Source: Leptolyngbya sp. CCY15150 (GTDB lineage Bacteria > Cyanobacteriota > Cyanobacteriia > RECH01). From it: 64,000 bases of DNA. The stretch covers positions 1-64,000 of the forward strand of contig NZ_JACSWB010000170.1 in NCBI RefSeq assembly GCF_016888135.1, written 5' to 3'. The notes under the pieces are model-generated. The model saw nothing but the letters and a program-made list of their open reading frames with translations, searched no databases and was not told the DNA's origin. The translations under genes were made by a program, and so were the position numbers. Positions 9,071 to 17,233 of this stretch are shown piece after piece (position 1 is the stretch's first letter; every line of letters starts with the position of its first letter).

Positions 9071-9766
9071 TCAAGAACAACCCACGGGGATAACGGCTGA
9101 ACTCACCTGCGATCGCACCCATTCATACCAATCTTCCAAGCCCTCACCCGTTTTCACAGAGATGGGAATGATGGTGACGTGGGAATTCATTTGGCGAACG
9201 TTGGCAATAATCTGCGCAATGTCTACATCTAGGTAGGGCGCTAGGTCTGTTTTGGTAATCAGCAAACAATCTGCCTCTTGGAACATCACCGGATATTTCA
9301 ACGGTTTATCTTCCCCTTCCGTAATACTGAGCAAGGCCACTTTTTGATGTTCACCGACTTCAAACTCAGCAGGACAAACTAGATTGCCCACATTTTCCAC
9401 CAGCACTAGGTCAAACTGGGCAGGATCATAGTCCTGCTCTAGGCGATGCAGCCCGCCCGCCACCATCTTGGCATCGAGGTGGCAAGAACGTCCGGTGTTG
9501 ATGGCAATCACCGGTACGCCGTACTGGCGCAGGCGATCGGCGTCGAGTTCCGTGGTCATGTCGCCTTCAATAACCGCTACGTGATAGTCGGGGGCGATCG
9601 CTTCTAGAGTTTTCTCTAGCAGAGCTGTTTTGCCCGCGCCGGGACTGCTCATAATGTTGAAGCAGGTGATGCCCCATTGATCAAAGTGGGCGCGGTTGTG
9701 GTTTGCGCCCTGTTGGTTGGCGTGGAGGAGATTAATGCCGAGGGCGGCGTCAAAGGTTTGGTGCAT
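9071..9766 (-). CDS. ghaB: HypB-like nickel-insertion GTPase (GhaB type)
   Basis: The 231-residue SIMIBI GTPase has the P-loop [11 protein letters not shown] at about 40-50, [13 protein letters not shown] with the Asp-rich switch, and the metal-site segment [13 protein letters not shown], whose Cys-His pair binds Ni or Zn between subunits in HypB. The guanine specificity motif is TKTDLAP. HypB loads nickel into [NiFe]-hydrogenase, but no hydrogenase genes are in the window. It lies instead with a GdmH-type hydrolase and a HypA-like protein. In Synechocystis the paralogues beside gdmH (sll1079) serve nickel insertion into guanidine hydrolase, and I infer that role here. The symbol follows that assignment; hypB would be the generic name. 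Confidence 0.85.
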   Translation of the reverse strand: MHQTFDAALGINLLHANQQGANHNRAHFDQWGITCFNIMSSPGAGKTALLEKTLEAIAPDYHVAVIEGDMTTELDADRLRQYGVPVIAINTGRSCHLDAKMVAGGLHRLEQDYDPAQFDLVLVENVGNLVCPAEFEVGEHQKVALLSITEGEDKPLKYPVMFQEADCLLITKTDLAPYLDVDIAQIIANVRQMNSHVTIIPISVKTGEGLEDWYEWVRSQVSSAVIPVGCS

Positions 9767-9960
9767 GGGTTTAGGTGATGTAGGGTGAAACGATCTGGAA
9801 CGTTGGAGAGTTTAGGGCATAGATAGGATATCAACCTATACTGTGGGCATCGAAACCAAGGTCTCTTTTAATCAAGACTACGTCGGGAGACTGTTTAAGT
9901 CCCTTTTCATCAGGACAATGTATGCCACGTCTCAGAAGCCAAACCTCTCTATTGCTGTAA

Positions 9961-11322
9961 CTAGAAAAACTTCAGGTAGCGCTTAATTTCCCAATCAGAT
10001 ACGTGGTTATGGTATTCCCGCCATTCCTGACGCTTGTATTGCACATAGGCCTCAAACATCAGGGGCCCCATCACCGATTGACTGAGGGGATCAGCTTCCA
10101 GGGCATCGATCGCTTCCTCTAGGGTACGCGGGAGTAGATCAATCCCTAGGTTTTGCAGTTCCTCCAAGCTATAGGTGTACATGTTTTCTGTATGGGGTTC
10201 GCCTGGATCCAGGTTTTCGCGAATTCCCTCCAGACCAGCCGCCAGCATCAGAGCTGCCCCCAGATAGAGATTGGTAGAAATATCGGCAGCGCGGCATTCC
10301 ACCCGTCCTCCAGCTAGGGGAATCCGCAGCATATTCGTCCGGTTGTTGTTGCCATAGCAAACATAGACCGGGGCCCAGGTAAAGCCAGACATGCTGCCCT
10401 GACGTACCAAGCGCTTGTAGCTATTCACCGTCGGACAGGTGAGGGCCACAATGGCGGGTGCGTGGCGCAGTACGCCGGCAATGAACTGATAGCCTAGTTT
10501 GGATAGTTTGCAGCCTCGGGGGTCTTCTGGATCAAAAAAGAGATTGTTGCCGGTTTCTAAATCTGCCAAGGACATGTTGTAGTGGGCACCGCTGCCGGTC
10601 TTATCCGAGGCAATTTTGGGCATAAAGGAGGCGAAATAGCCTTGCGATCGCGCCAGTTCTTTGACCATCAATCGGAAAAAGGTGAGGCGATCGGCCATTT
10701 TTAGGGCATCACAGTAGGCGAAGTCGGTTTCAAACTGTCCCTGTGCATCTTCGTGGTCAAAGGAATAGACATCCCAGCCCAGGGAATTCATGGCGCTGAC
10801 GATGGTGTCGAGGATCTGGTAGTTGTCCAGCAGCGTGGGTACATCGTAGGCGGCCTTGGCTAAGAGATCGCGATCGCTCACCGGCCCAAAGGAACCATCC
10901 GGATGATCTTTGAGGATGAAAAACTCGGTTTCAATGCCCAGATTAAAGGTGTAGCCCATCTCCGCCGCTTGGGCGAGGACTTGCTTGAGAATGGTGCGGC
11001 AACAGGCTTCAAAGGGCTGACCCTTGAGGTGCAAATCGCTGGCAAACCAAACCACTTCAGAATTCCAGGGCAGCACGGTCGCGGTAGCCGGATCCGGCAT
11101 AGCCGCCACTTCCTCATCGCTGACCTCCTGAGGTACACCGTCTAGAGCTGCCCCCGTGAATAGCTCCGAGCCACCCATCATCTGACCAATGTGGCTCAGG
11201 GGCACCATCTTGGCTTTGCACATGCCGTGCAGATCGACATAGCTAGCTAGGGCATATTTCACCCCTTGCTTTTCCAGGGATGTTTTAAGAGCGTCAATTT
11301 CGGGTTGCAGAATAGTGTTCAT
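9961..11322 (-). CDS. glnT: Type III glutamine synthetase-like protein (GlnT family)
   Basis: This 453-residue protein is of the glutamine synthetase superfamily, GlnT branch, which also contains gamma-glutamylmethylamide synthetases. Visible landmarks are the N-terminal beta-grasp start (VKYALASYVDLHGMCKAKMV), the metal-site IETEFFIL, a GSGAHYNMSL block, and the NSYKRLV ATP/glutamate region. It lacks the Tyr-containing adenylylation loop typical of GSI-beta, as far as I can read. It lies between the HypA-like and HypB-like genes of a guanidine cluster, an odd position for a biosynthetic enzyme. It may capture ammonium released by the hydrolase, or gamma-glutamylate an amine. The two cannot be told apart by eye. 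Confidence 0.85.
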   Translation of the reverse strand: MNTILQPEIDALKTSLEKQGVKYALASYVDLHGMCKAKMVPLSHIGQMMGGSELFTGAALDGVPQEVSDEEVAAMPDPATATVLPWNSEVVWFASDLHLKGQPFEACCRTILKQVLAQAAEMGYTFNLGIETEFFILKDHPDGSFGPVSDRDLLAKAAYDVPTLLDNYQILDTIVSAMNSLGWDVYSFDHEDAQGQFETDFAYCDALKMADRLTFFRLMVKELARSQGYFASFMPKIASDKTGSGAHYNMSLADLETGNNLFFDPEDPRGCKLSKLGYQFIAGVLRHAPAIVALTCPTVNSYKRLVRQGSMSGFTWAPVYVCYGNNNRTNMLRIPLAGGRVECRAADISTNLYLGAALMLAAGLEGIRENLDPGEPHTENMYTYSLEELQNLGIDLLPRTLEEAIDALEADPLSQSVMGPLMFEAYVQYKRQEWREYHNHVSDWEIKRYLKFF

Positions 11323-11437
11323 AGATCGGCAGATAGATAGGAAATCAACGAATTAAGCAATCAAGCGTAGTACCAGTAGAATGTGTTAGGCGCAGCCGTA
11401 ACGCATCCATCCAAGACCTAGCGTTAAACTGCCATGG

Positions 11438-11821
11438 CTACGAGACAAGCTCTTTATCCAAGGTTGAAGCAGGCTGAGCATATTCAATGCGATCGATTTT
11501 CAGCTCTCGACCCGAACGAATATCATCCATGGGACTACGGCAGGTGGGACAGGCGTAGCGCAGACCTAGCACGGGCTGATACTCGTCTTGACAGGTATGG
11601 CAAAAGGCAATCAGCGGTATTTCGCGGATCACAAGTTCTGCACCTTCGAGAAAGGTGTTGCGCGTTTGCACCTCAAAGGCAAACTGCAAACCAGCGGGCT
11701 CCACACAGGTAAACTGCCCCACAATGAGATGGATGCGCTCAATATCAGGGCGATTGGGCTGGGATTCCCACCACTCTTCCACGGTCATCAGCAAGGCTTT
11801 CGTCATATCGGTTTCATGCAT
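11438..11821 (-). CDS. ghaA: HypA-like nickel metallochaperone (GhaA type)
   Basis: The 127-residue protein starts MHETDMTKALL. HypA proteins need an N-terminal Met-His for nickel binding, so I chose the ATG at 11821 over the frame's upstream codon at 11845. A zinc site is formed by CHTCQDEY and CPTCRSPM, two CxxC pairs about 20 residues apart. The gene starts 14 nt after the stop of the GdmH-like gene, so the two are co-transcribed. HypA delivers Ni with HypB. Here the client is most likely the adjacent nickel-dependent guanidine hydrolase, by analogy with Synechocystis sll1078. The GlnT gene follows 115 bp downstream. Confidence 0.88.
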   Translation of the reverse strand: MHETDMTKALLMTVEEWWESQPNRPDIERIHLIVGQFTCVEPAGLQFAFEVQTRNTFLEGAELVIREIPLIAFCHTCQDEYQPVLGLRYACPTCRSPMDDIRSGRELKIDRIEYAQPASTLDKELVS

Positions 11822-11835
11822 GGCGATCGCTCCTC

Positions 11836-13017
11836 CTAAGACCAAGCCTGATCCACGTTCATATTGGCTTCCTCATGGATATAGCTAGGCTTTTCTTTGC
11901 GAGGGAGCTGGCCTGAGACCACCAAATGGGCCATGGTGTCACAGATTACCCGAGTGGCCATCAGAGATGTCATGTCACTAACATCGTAGGGGGGAGAGAC
12001 TTCCACAATTTCTAAGCCACAAACCGGCGCTCGCTGGACAATTTTACCGAGCAGGGATAGAGCCTCTCGGGGCAGTAGACCACCGGGTTCGGGCCAGCCG
12101 GTGCCAGGGACAAAGCCAGCATCAATGCAGTCAATATCAAAACTGATGTAGACACAGTCGGTGCCGTCTAGAGCTCGTTCCAAGGCATAGTCTGCGGCGG
12201 CATCCATCCCCATTTCAGTAATATCGGTGACGGTGAGAATATTGGTGGAGCGTTCCCGACAGACCTTCACGCCTTGCCGAGGCACCTGCCAACCGCCAAT
12301 GCCTAGCTGCACCAGATTTTTAGCCGGCGCATTAGCCATATTGGTGGCATGGAACCAAGGACAGGTATGCATCCGTTCATCTAGATCGGTTTCCTGGGTA
12401 TCCACATGGCGATCGAAGTGAATAATGCCAATTTTCTTATCTCCTAAATGGCGGCAGACGCCGCGCACTGTGGGGAAGCCAATGGAGTGATCGCCACCGA
12501 GAATAATCGGAAAGGCACCGGAGCTAAAAATATGGGCAACGCCTTTAGAAATCTGGTCGAAGGATTTCTCGTTGTTGGCATTGATGGTGAAAATATCGCC
12601 GACGTCACAGAGGGTAATTTGCTCCCGCAGATCGACGCCTAGCTCAAAGTTGTAGGGGGTGTAGAGAGCGGAGATGCGGCGAATGCCTTGGGGACCAAAA
12701 CGAGTTCCAGGGCGGTAGGTGGTACCACAGTCATGGGGAACGCCAACGATCGCAACGTCATACTCGCCCACCTTGCGCACATCCTCTAGGTAGGGCGCTT
12801 TCATAAACGTATTAATGCCCGCATAGTGGGGCAGTTCTCCCCGCGAAAAGGTGGGGATGGAGCGATCGCGTATGCTAGCTGCTCCTTCTAACCCATACTC
12901 CAAGCCGCGATCGACCTCCTGCTGCCAGCCGCTCATGGGCAACCGAGTCTCACGCTCTAGCGCCTCCTCAGCCTGGCTACGACGGGACTCAGAATTGGAA
13001 ACCGGATTGTCTGCCAT
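11836..13017 (-). CDS. gdmH: GdmH-type nickel-dependent guanidine hydrolase (ureohydrolase/agmatinase family)
   Basis: This 393-residue ureohydrolase has an N-terminal extension of about 90 residues, as in the guanidine hydrolase branch (Synechocystis Sll1077 is about 390). Metal ligands are the His of GGDHSIGFP, the Asp-His-Asp of HFDRHVDT, and the aspartates of SFDIDCID followed by AGFVPGTG. Classical arginases and agmatinases have DAHxD where this has DRHVD. The family splits guanidine to ammonia and urea and needs nickel. The linked HypA-like and HypB-like genes and ABC importer are the known context and make the assignment strong. ATG 13017 is preferred to the GTG at 13026. The divergent Lrp-type regulator at 13189 may control it. 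Confidence 0.9.
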   Translation of the reverse strand: MADNPVSNSESRRSQAEEALERETRLPMSGWQQEVDRGLEYGLEGAASIRDRSIPTFSRGELPHYAGINTFMKAPYLEDVRKVGEYDVAIVGVPHDCGTTYRPGTRFGPQGIRRISALYTPYNFELGVDLREQITLCDVGDIFTINANNEKSFDQISKGVAHIFSSGAFPIILGGDHSIGFPTVRGVCRHLGDKKIGIIHFDRHVDTQETDLDERMHTCPWFHATNMANAPAKNLVQLGIGGWQVPRQGVKVCRERSTNILTVTDITEMGMDAAADYALERALDGTDCVYISFDIDCIDAGFVPGTGWPEPGGLLPREALSLLGKIVQRAPVCGLEIVEVSPPYDVSDMTSLMATRVICDTMAHLVVSGQLPRKEKPSYIHEEANMNVDQAWS

Positions 13018-13188
13018 GAACAACACCCAAAAACTAGTAACAACACATCGGGCCTTTTCTGGGTATCAACAGTAAAGGATTACACAAACCCAAAACTGTT
13101 AGTTCTAATACAAACACAAGATCATATTTAGAGATGATGGAATCATGAATGAAATACTCTACCTGTTCAGTTTTTCGTAGAGACAACC

Positions 13189-13656
13189 ATGACCTCCAGC
13201 CCCCCTCCCTCCCTTGATGCCGTTGATCAGCAAATCGTCACCCTTCTACGGGTGGATGGTCGCATGACCTTCACCGAGATTGCTAAGCGATTAGACATCC
13301 CTGAAGCCACTGCCCGCTATCGGGTGCAGCGCTTGCTTCAGTCCGGTGCCATCCAAATCCATGCCTGGCCGAACCCCGAAAAGCTGGGAACGCCCCACAT
13401 TTTGATGCTCTATTTAACGGTGGACAATAGTCAGGTGATGTCCGTTGCCGAACAGCTTACCGCCATGGATGAGGTGCGGTTTGTGGCAGTAGCTGCTGGA
13501 CGATACAACATCATTGCTGATGTTTACTACGGACATCATGGGGAAATTCTGGATTTCTTAGCAAAGCTCCAACAAGTTTCCGGTGTCGTGAGCTATGAGT
13601 CGCAAATTGTCCTGAAGTTGCTCAAGGCGGAGTACAATCCTCTGCAATCGCTTTAG
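13189..13656 (+). CDS. Lrp/AsnC family transcriptional regulator
   Basis: The 155-residue protein has the Lrp layout. The N-terminal helix-turn-helix starts LDAVDQQIVTLLRVDGRMTF, with recognition region EIAKRLDIPEATARYRVQRL. An alpha-beta RAM/AsnC ligand domain follows (ILMLYLTVDNSQVMSVAEQL, then FVAVAAGRYNIIADVYYG). Family members bind amino acids or small nitrogen compounds and often regulate the neighbouring divergent operon. The 171-bp gap to gdmH contains both promoters, so this is the likely regulator of the guanidine cluster. No effector can be named from sequence. Confidence 0.9.
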   Translation: MTSSPPPSLDAVDQQIVTLLRVDGRMTFTEIAKRLDIPEATARYRVQRLLQSGAIQIHAWPNPEKLGTPHILMLYLTVDNSQVMSVAEQLTAMDEVRFVAVAAGRYNIIADVYYGHHGEILDFLAKLQQVSGVVSYESQIVLKLLKAEYNPLQSL

Positions 13657-13906
13657 TCACAGGCGATCGCCTTGGTAGAGGTATAGCGATCGCCCCGTAG
13701 GTGGGACAATCAAGACGCCTGAACGTGAGTTCCACAGTTCAAATGATGACACCTCTTGACCTACTGTCCTCCGCAGGGTCGCTCAAATCTGGTTGTGCAT
13801 CCGCTGCCAGTTGATGCCGTAATGCTCAAGCACCACAGCGGCATCCATGGCGGCCACCAAGACAGTGGGTTCTGGTAACGGAATGCGGCAATTCTCCGGA
13901 GACGGA
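13657..13906. other. Intergenic region with HIP1 sites and a tiny possible gene remnant
   Basis: The 250-bp gap lies between convergent genes. Two HIP1 copies sit at its left. On the minus strand a frame open from the ATPase stop to 13783 reads protein-like (VLVAAMDAAVVLEHYGINW), but the only ATG leaves 21 codons. I treat it as a possible C-terminal gene fragment. Confidence 0.3.
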
Positions 13907-15907
13907 TCATCTCAACCCGTTTTGAGGGTTCCGAATAATTCGACCGGCATTGAGGATGGCTAGCAGGGCGACACCTACATCGGCAAATACCGCCTCCCAA
14001 AGGGTGGCTATGCCGATCGCGCCCAAGGCAATAAAGAGTGCCTTGAAGACCATGGCAAACATGATGTTTTGCCAAACAACCCGCCGGGTTTTCTGCGCGA
14101 TTTGAATGGCTTCGGCCACCTTGGAAGGGGCATCGGTCATGATCACCACATCAGCGGTTGCGATCGCCGCATCAGACCCCAGCCCACCCATGGCGATGCC
14201 CACATCGGCTCTAGCGATGACTGGCGCATCGTTAATGCCGTCGCCGACAAACGCCACGCTGCTTCGGGTCTGCCGGGCACGCTGCAACAAGCCTTCTAGG
14301 GCATCTACTTTGTCTTCGGGCAACAGTTCAGCTCGGTAGTAGTCGAGGCCCAGTTGTTGGGCGATGCTGTCGGCTACCGATTGGCTATCGCCGGTCAGCA
14401 TAGCGGTTTGAATGCCTTGGGCGTGCAATGCTCGGATAGCCTCGACGGCGTCGTCTTTCAGCTCATCGGCAATGATGATGCGGCCACGATAGTCGCCATC
14501 CACCGCCAGGTGAGCCACGGTGCCGTCTACTACACAAACATCGTGGGGAATGGCTTCGCGGTGCAAAAGTCGGTCATTTCCCGCCAAGACAGTGCGACCA
14601 TTCACCATAGCGCGAATGCCGTGCCCGGCAATTTCTTCGTAGTCTTGCACGGCGGCAGTATCGACGGCCTGCCCATAGGCCTGACGAATCGACTGAGCCA
14701 CCGGATGCGTTGACTGCGACTCGACCTGGGCCGCTAGCTCTAGCAGTTGGTGCTGATTCAGGCCGTTGTGAGTCACCACATGGGTCACGCGAAAGTTGCC
14801 CTGGGTGAGGGTGCCGGTTTTGTCGAACACAACCGTTTTCACCTGGGCGAGGGTGTCTAAATAGGTGGAGCCTTTGACCAAAATGCCGCGTTTAGCAGCA
14901 CCGCCCACTCCGCCAAAGTAGCCGAGGGGAATGCTAATCACCAAACCGCAGGGGCAGGAAATCACCAGCAGCACCAAGGCGCGATAGACCCACTGGGCAT
15001 GGGTGGCCCCCTCAATAAACAGGGGCGGCAGCATCGCCACCGCCAAAGACAGAAACACCACCACCGGGGTGTAGTAGCGGGCAAAGCGGGTGATAAATTT
15101 TTCGGTGTCGGCTTTTTTGCTGCTGGCGTTCTCGACCAGTTCTAAAATTCTGGCGATCGACGACTCGCCAAAGGGTTTGCTCACCCGCACCGTCAGCAAC
15201 CCAGACTGGTTGATCATCCCGGCCAGCACGGTTTCGCCAGGGGCAACGGTGCGGGGTACTGATTCGCCCGTCAATGCAGAGGTATCCACCAGCGATTTGC
15301 CCTCTAGAATGTCGCCATCTAGGGGCACCTTTTCGCCGGGGCGCACCACAATCACATCGCCAACCTTAACGGTATCGGGGGCAACGGCACGAATGTCGCC
15401 GTCAACGCTGAGATTGGCGGTGTCGGGTCGCACCTCTAGCAGAGCTTTGATTGAGCGGCGCGATCGCCCCACTGAATAGCCCTGAAACAGCTCCCCCACC
15501 TGAAAGAACAGCATCACGCCCACGGCTTCGGGAATTTGGTGAATGGCGATCGCCCCCAGGGTGGCAAGGGTCATCAAAAAATTCTCGTCAAAGATGCGCC
15601 CCCGCAAGCTATTGCGCCCCGCTGCGGTCAGCACTGTCCAGCCGCTGATCAGATAGGCCGGAATCAGCACCGCGTACTCGGCGATCGCGTAGGGAGTGTT
15701 GTGCAGAGTCTCGTTGAACATCAGGCCGATCAGGAGGAGGATGGCGGCGATCGCGATCGGCGTCAGCTCCTGCCGCAGGTTGAAGTCTGCGGCATCGTGG
15801 CCGTGGCCAGACCCGCAGCAGTCATCCTGGCTACCCGACTGAATAGGCGGTGGATGAATCGGTGTCTCGTGACGATCACAACAGGATTTAGAGCGAGAGC
15901 CTGCCAT
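13907..15907 (-). CDS. Heavy-metal P1B-type ATPase (Zn/Cd/Co class)
   Basis: The 666-residue efflux pump has the actuator motif TGES at 213-216, the membrane metal site CPC at 318-320, phosphorylation site DKTGTLT with Asp362, the P1B His-Pro dipeptide in SQSTHPVAQSI, and hinge GDGINDAP. CPC plus the HP motif indicates a divalent or monovalent metal exporter of the ZntA/ZiaA group. It lacks an N-terminal ferredoxin-like HMA domain. Instead the first 40 residues carry CC (9-10), CC (30-31) and several His, a short metal-binding tail. An operator-like inverted repeat lies 29 bp upstream of the start, and a SmtB/ZiaR-type repressor gene is next upstream. Zn is the likeliest substrate; Cd and Co are alternatives. 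Confidence 0.9.
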   Translation of the reverse strand: MAGSRSKSCCDRHETPIHPPPIQSGSQDDCCGSGHGHDAADFNLRQELTPIAIAAILLLIGLMFNETLHNTPYAIAEYAVLIPAYLISGWTVLTAAGRNSLRGRIFDENFLMTLATLGAIAIHQIPEAVGVMLFFQVGELFQGYSVGRSRRSIKALLEVRPDTANLSVDGDIRAVAPDTVKVGDVIVVRPGEKVPLDGDILEGKSLVDTSALTGESVPRTVAPGETVLAGMINQSGLLTVRVSKPFGESSIARILELVENASSKKADTEKFITRFARYYTPVVVFLSLAVAMLPPLFIEGATHAQWVYRALVLLVISCPCGLVISIPLGYFGGVGGAAKRGILVKGSTYLDTLAQVKTVVFDKTGTLTQGNFRVTHVVTHNGLNQHQLLELAAQVESQSTHPVAQSIRQAYGQAVDTAAVQDYEEIAGHGIRAMVNGRTVLAGNDRLLHREAIPHDVCVVDGTVAHLAVDGDYRGRIIIADELKDDAVEAIRALHAQGIQTAMLTGDSQSVADSIAQQLGLDYYRAELLPEDKVDALEGLLQRARQTRSSVAFVGDGINDAPVIARADVGIAMGGLGSDAAIATADVVIMTDAPSKVAEAIQIAQKTRRVVWQNIMFAMVFKALFIALGAIGIATLWEAVFADVGVALLAILNAGRIIRNPQNGLR

Positions 15908-16311
15908 AGGAATACCTGGCGATCCTTTGCTGAATATCTGAAAGACTATTCAGATGATACAACATGCGCCGTAGCCTGTCATGCTTTTTGCACAAGGCTG
16001 ATCCTAGAGTCGAAGGGTTAAAAAAATTGGAAACAGCTTGCAGCATCTGGCCTTGACCTAGCAGGCGCTAACCTTGACGAGAGGTCTGTCTGGCGCAAGA
16101 CCAACTGGGCCGCGGGTCTATGGAGTCAACGGTGACTAGACGAAGACAACCGCGCGCCCATGTCTACCATCGACGCTGGAGGCGGCTTATCACGAATACA
16201 TTAAGCTTCTTCAAGACGTGGGCTGAGATTGCCTCAACGGCGGCAGTCTCAGCGAGCGTTTGACAGGGGGGCGACCTGTGCAAGAGTCTAGCTGAACCGC
16301 AAAGCATCGCG
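15908..16311. other. Intergenic region with operator and a degenerate pentapeptide-like remnant
   Basis: The 404-bp gap holds the operator at 15936-15955. Plus-strand frame 16022-16135 is open and contains LAGANLDE, a single pentapeptide-like unit, then ends at TGA. It has no ATG start and looks like the decayed tail of a pentapeptide gene, though chance cannot be excluded. Nothing else is recognisable. Confidence 0.3.
15936..15955. promoter_or_regulatory. Predicted SmtB/ZiaR-type operator upstream of the P-type ATPase
   Basis: ATCTGAA and TTCAGAT form an inverted repeat around a 6-nt spacer, 29 bp before the ATPase start. TGAA...TTCA dyads of this form are the recognised operators of ArsR/SmtB repressors such as ZiaR. 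The same half-site core recurs before the repressor gene at 16753-16768. Confidence 0.65.
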
Positions 16312-16704
16312 TCACTCATCCAAGTGTTCGGCAACTTCGTGATAGAGGGTCATGATATGGTCATCGGCCAGACCATAGTAGACGTTGCGACCCTGGCGAC
16401 GGTAGGTGACTAGACGCTGCGATCGCAGCACCCGTAGCTGATGGGATACCGCTGACTCACCCATCTTGACCGCAGCAGCCAGATCGCATACACAGAGTTC
16501 TTGCTGGGCCAAGGCCGACAGCAGCTTAAGCCGGTGGGGGTCGGAAAGAGCGCTAAAAAACTCCGCCATCCGCTGGGCCTTAGTCGTGCTGAGCACTTCA
16601 GGCTGCACTTGGCGCACATTATCTAGATGCACCAGCGGCTCGTCACAGGTTGGTGCGTCAGCCGCTGGCATGGAGGATTTCTCTGTAGAACGAGACCTAG
16701 CCAT
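16312..16704 (-). CDS. ArsR/SmtB family metal-sensing repressor (ZiaR-like)
   Basis: The 130-residue winged-helix repressor carries both classic metal sites. ELCVCDLA provides the Cys-x-Cys of the alpha3 site. The C-terminal helix [17 protein letters not shown] supplies the Asp-His...His-Glu set of the alpha5 zinc site, as in SmtB and ZiaR. An extra Cys in the N-terminal tail (PTCDEP) may complete alpha3N. The DNA-reading helix is [14 protein letters not shown]. Binding of Zn or a similar metal releases the repressor. It is in the same orientation as the ATPase gene but separated by about 400 bp with its own operator, so both are probably autoregulated in parallel. Closest named relatives are ZiaR, AztR and BxmR; I do not choose among them. 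Confidence 0.9.
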   Translation of the reverse strand: MARSRSTEKSSMPAADAPTCDEPLVHLDNVRQVQPEVLSTTKAQRMAEFFSALSDPHRLKLLSALAQQELCVCDLAAAVKMGESAVSHQLRVLRSQRLVTYRRQGRNVYYGLADDHIMTLYHEVAEHLDE

Positions 16705-16752
16705 CGATTCAGTTTCCTGGCTTTTTCTCTATGATACTGAGAATCGTTACCA

Positions 16753-16768
16753 CTGAACATCTGTTCAG
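16753..16768. promoter_or_regulatory. Predicted autoregulatory operator of the ArsR/SmtB repressor gene
   Basis: CTGAACA-TC-TGTTCAG is a perfect 7-bp inverted repeat with a 2-nt centre, 48 bp upstream of the repressor start. TGAACA dyads are the known binding motif of the family. It shares the CTGAA core with the ATPase operator. Confidence 0.7.
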
Positions 16769-17233
16769 AGGATTGAAAGTGCTGTATGAAGTACAGCGTT
16801 TGCTCATAGCTAGGGCGATCGCCCTGGGACTGAAATAGCGCTGCCGCCAACTCTTCCTTCTGGGAGACAAGCCAGGGCAAAGCGCAGCAACTGGGTCACG
16901 AGTGCCGTCATCGGCAGATCTAGCAAAGGGGCGATCGCCAGAGGTAGGACATCTCTCCATCGATGGCCCAGGGACAGCTCGTTCGCTGTCCGTAAACGTT
17001 ATGTTGAACTGTTGAACGCGGATGCATCTGTGAAGCAAGCGGCTCTCATTCCGACGCTCGCCTTCGCTAGAGCGCAGGACTTCCCGCCTCACAGCTAAAA
17101 TCCATATCTGGATACATAAACTAAAGATCTGGATGCACAAACCAAGAATTCAGATAAGCTTGCCTGGGATTGATATCCAGTGCAGCCAGGCAACAGAGTT
17201 GTCAGCTATTCCATCGTGATCTTACTCAATTGC
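16769..17233. other. Intergenic region, no gene seen
   Basis: About 465 bp between the repressor operator and the ClC gene. The available minus-strand frames (for example 16709-17140) have no recognisable protein character and overlap the operator. I see no RNA gene. Confidence 0.4.

Noticed and set aside
9071-11821. Hydrogenase maturation locus
   Set aside because: HypA-like and HypB-like genes are present, but no hydrogenase or other hyp genes are in the window. The gdmH neighbour explains the nickel chaperones better.
13098-13111. NtcA-like site before gdmH (GTA-N8-AAC on the minus strand)
   Set aside because: It is one base off GTA-N8-TAC, and no TAN3T box lies about 22 nt downstream. 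Chance matches of this quality are frequent.
16022-16135. Pentapeptide gene remnant
   Set aside because: Only one AGANL-type unit is present and no start codon exists. I list it only in the intergenic note.
16709-17140. A 143-codon minus-strand frame upstream of the metal repressor
   Set aside because: It covers the repressor's operator and has no recognisable protein character.
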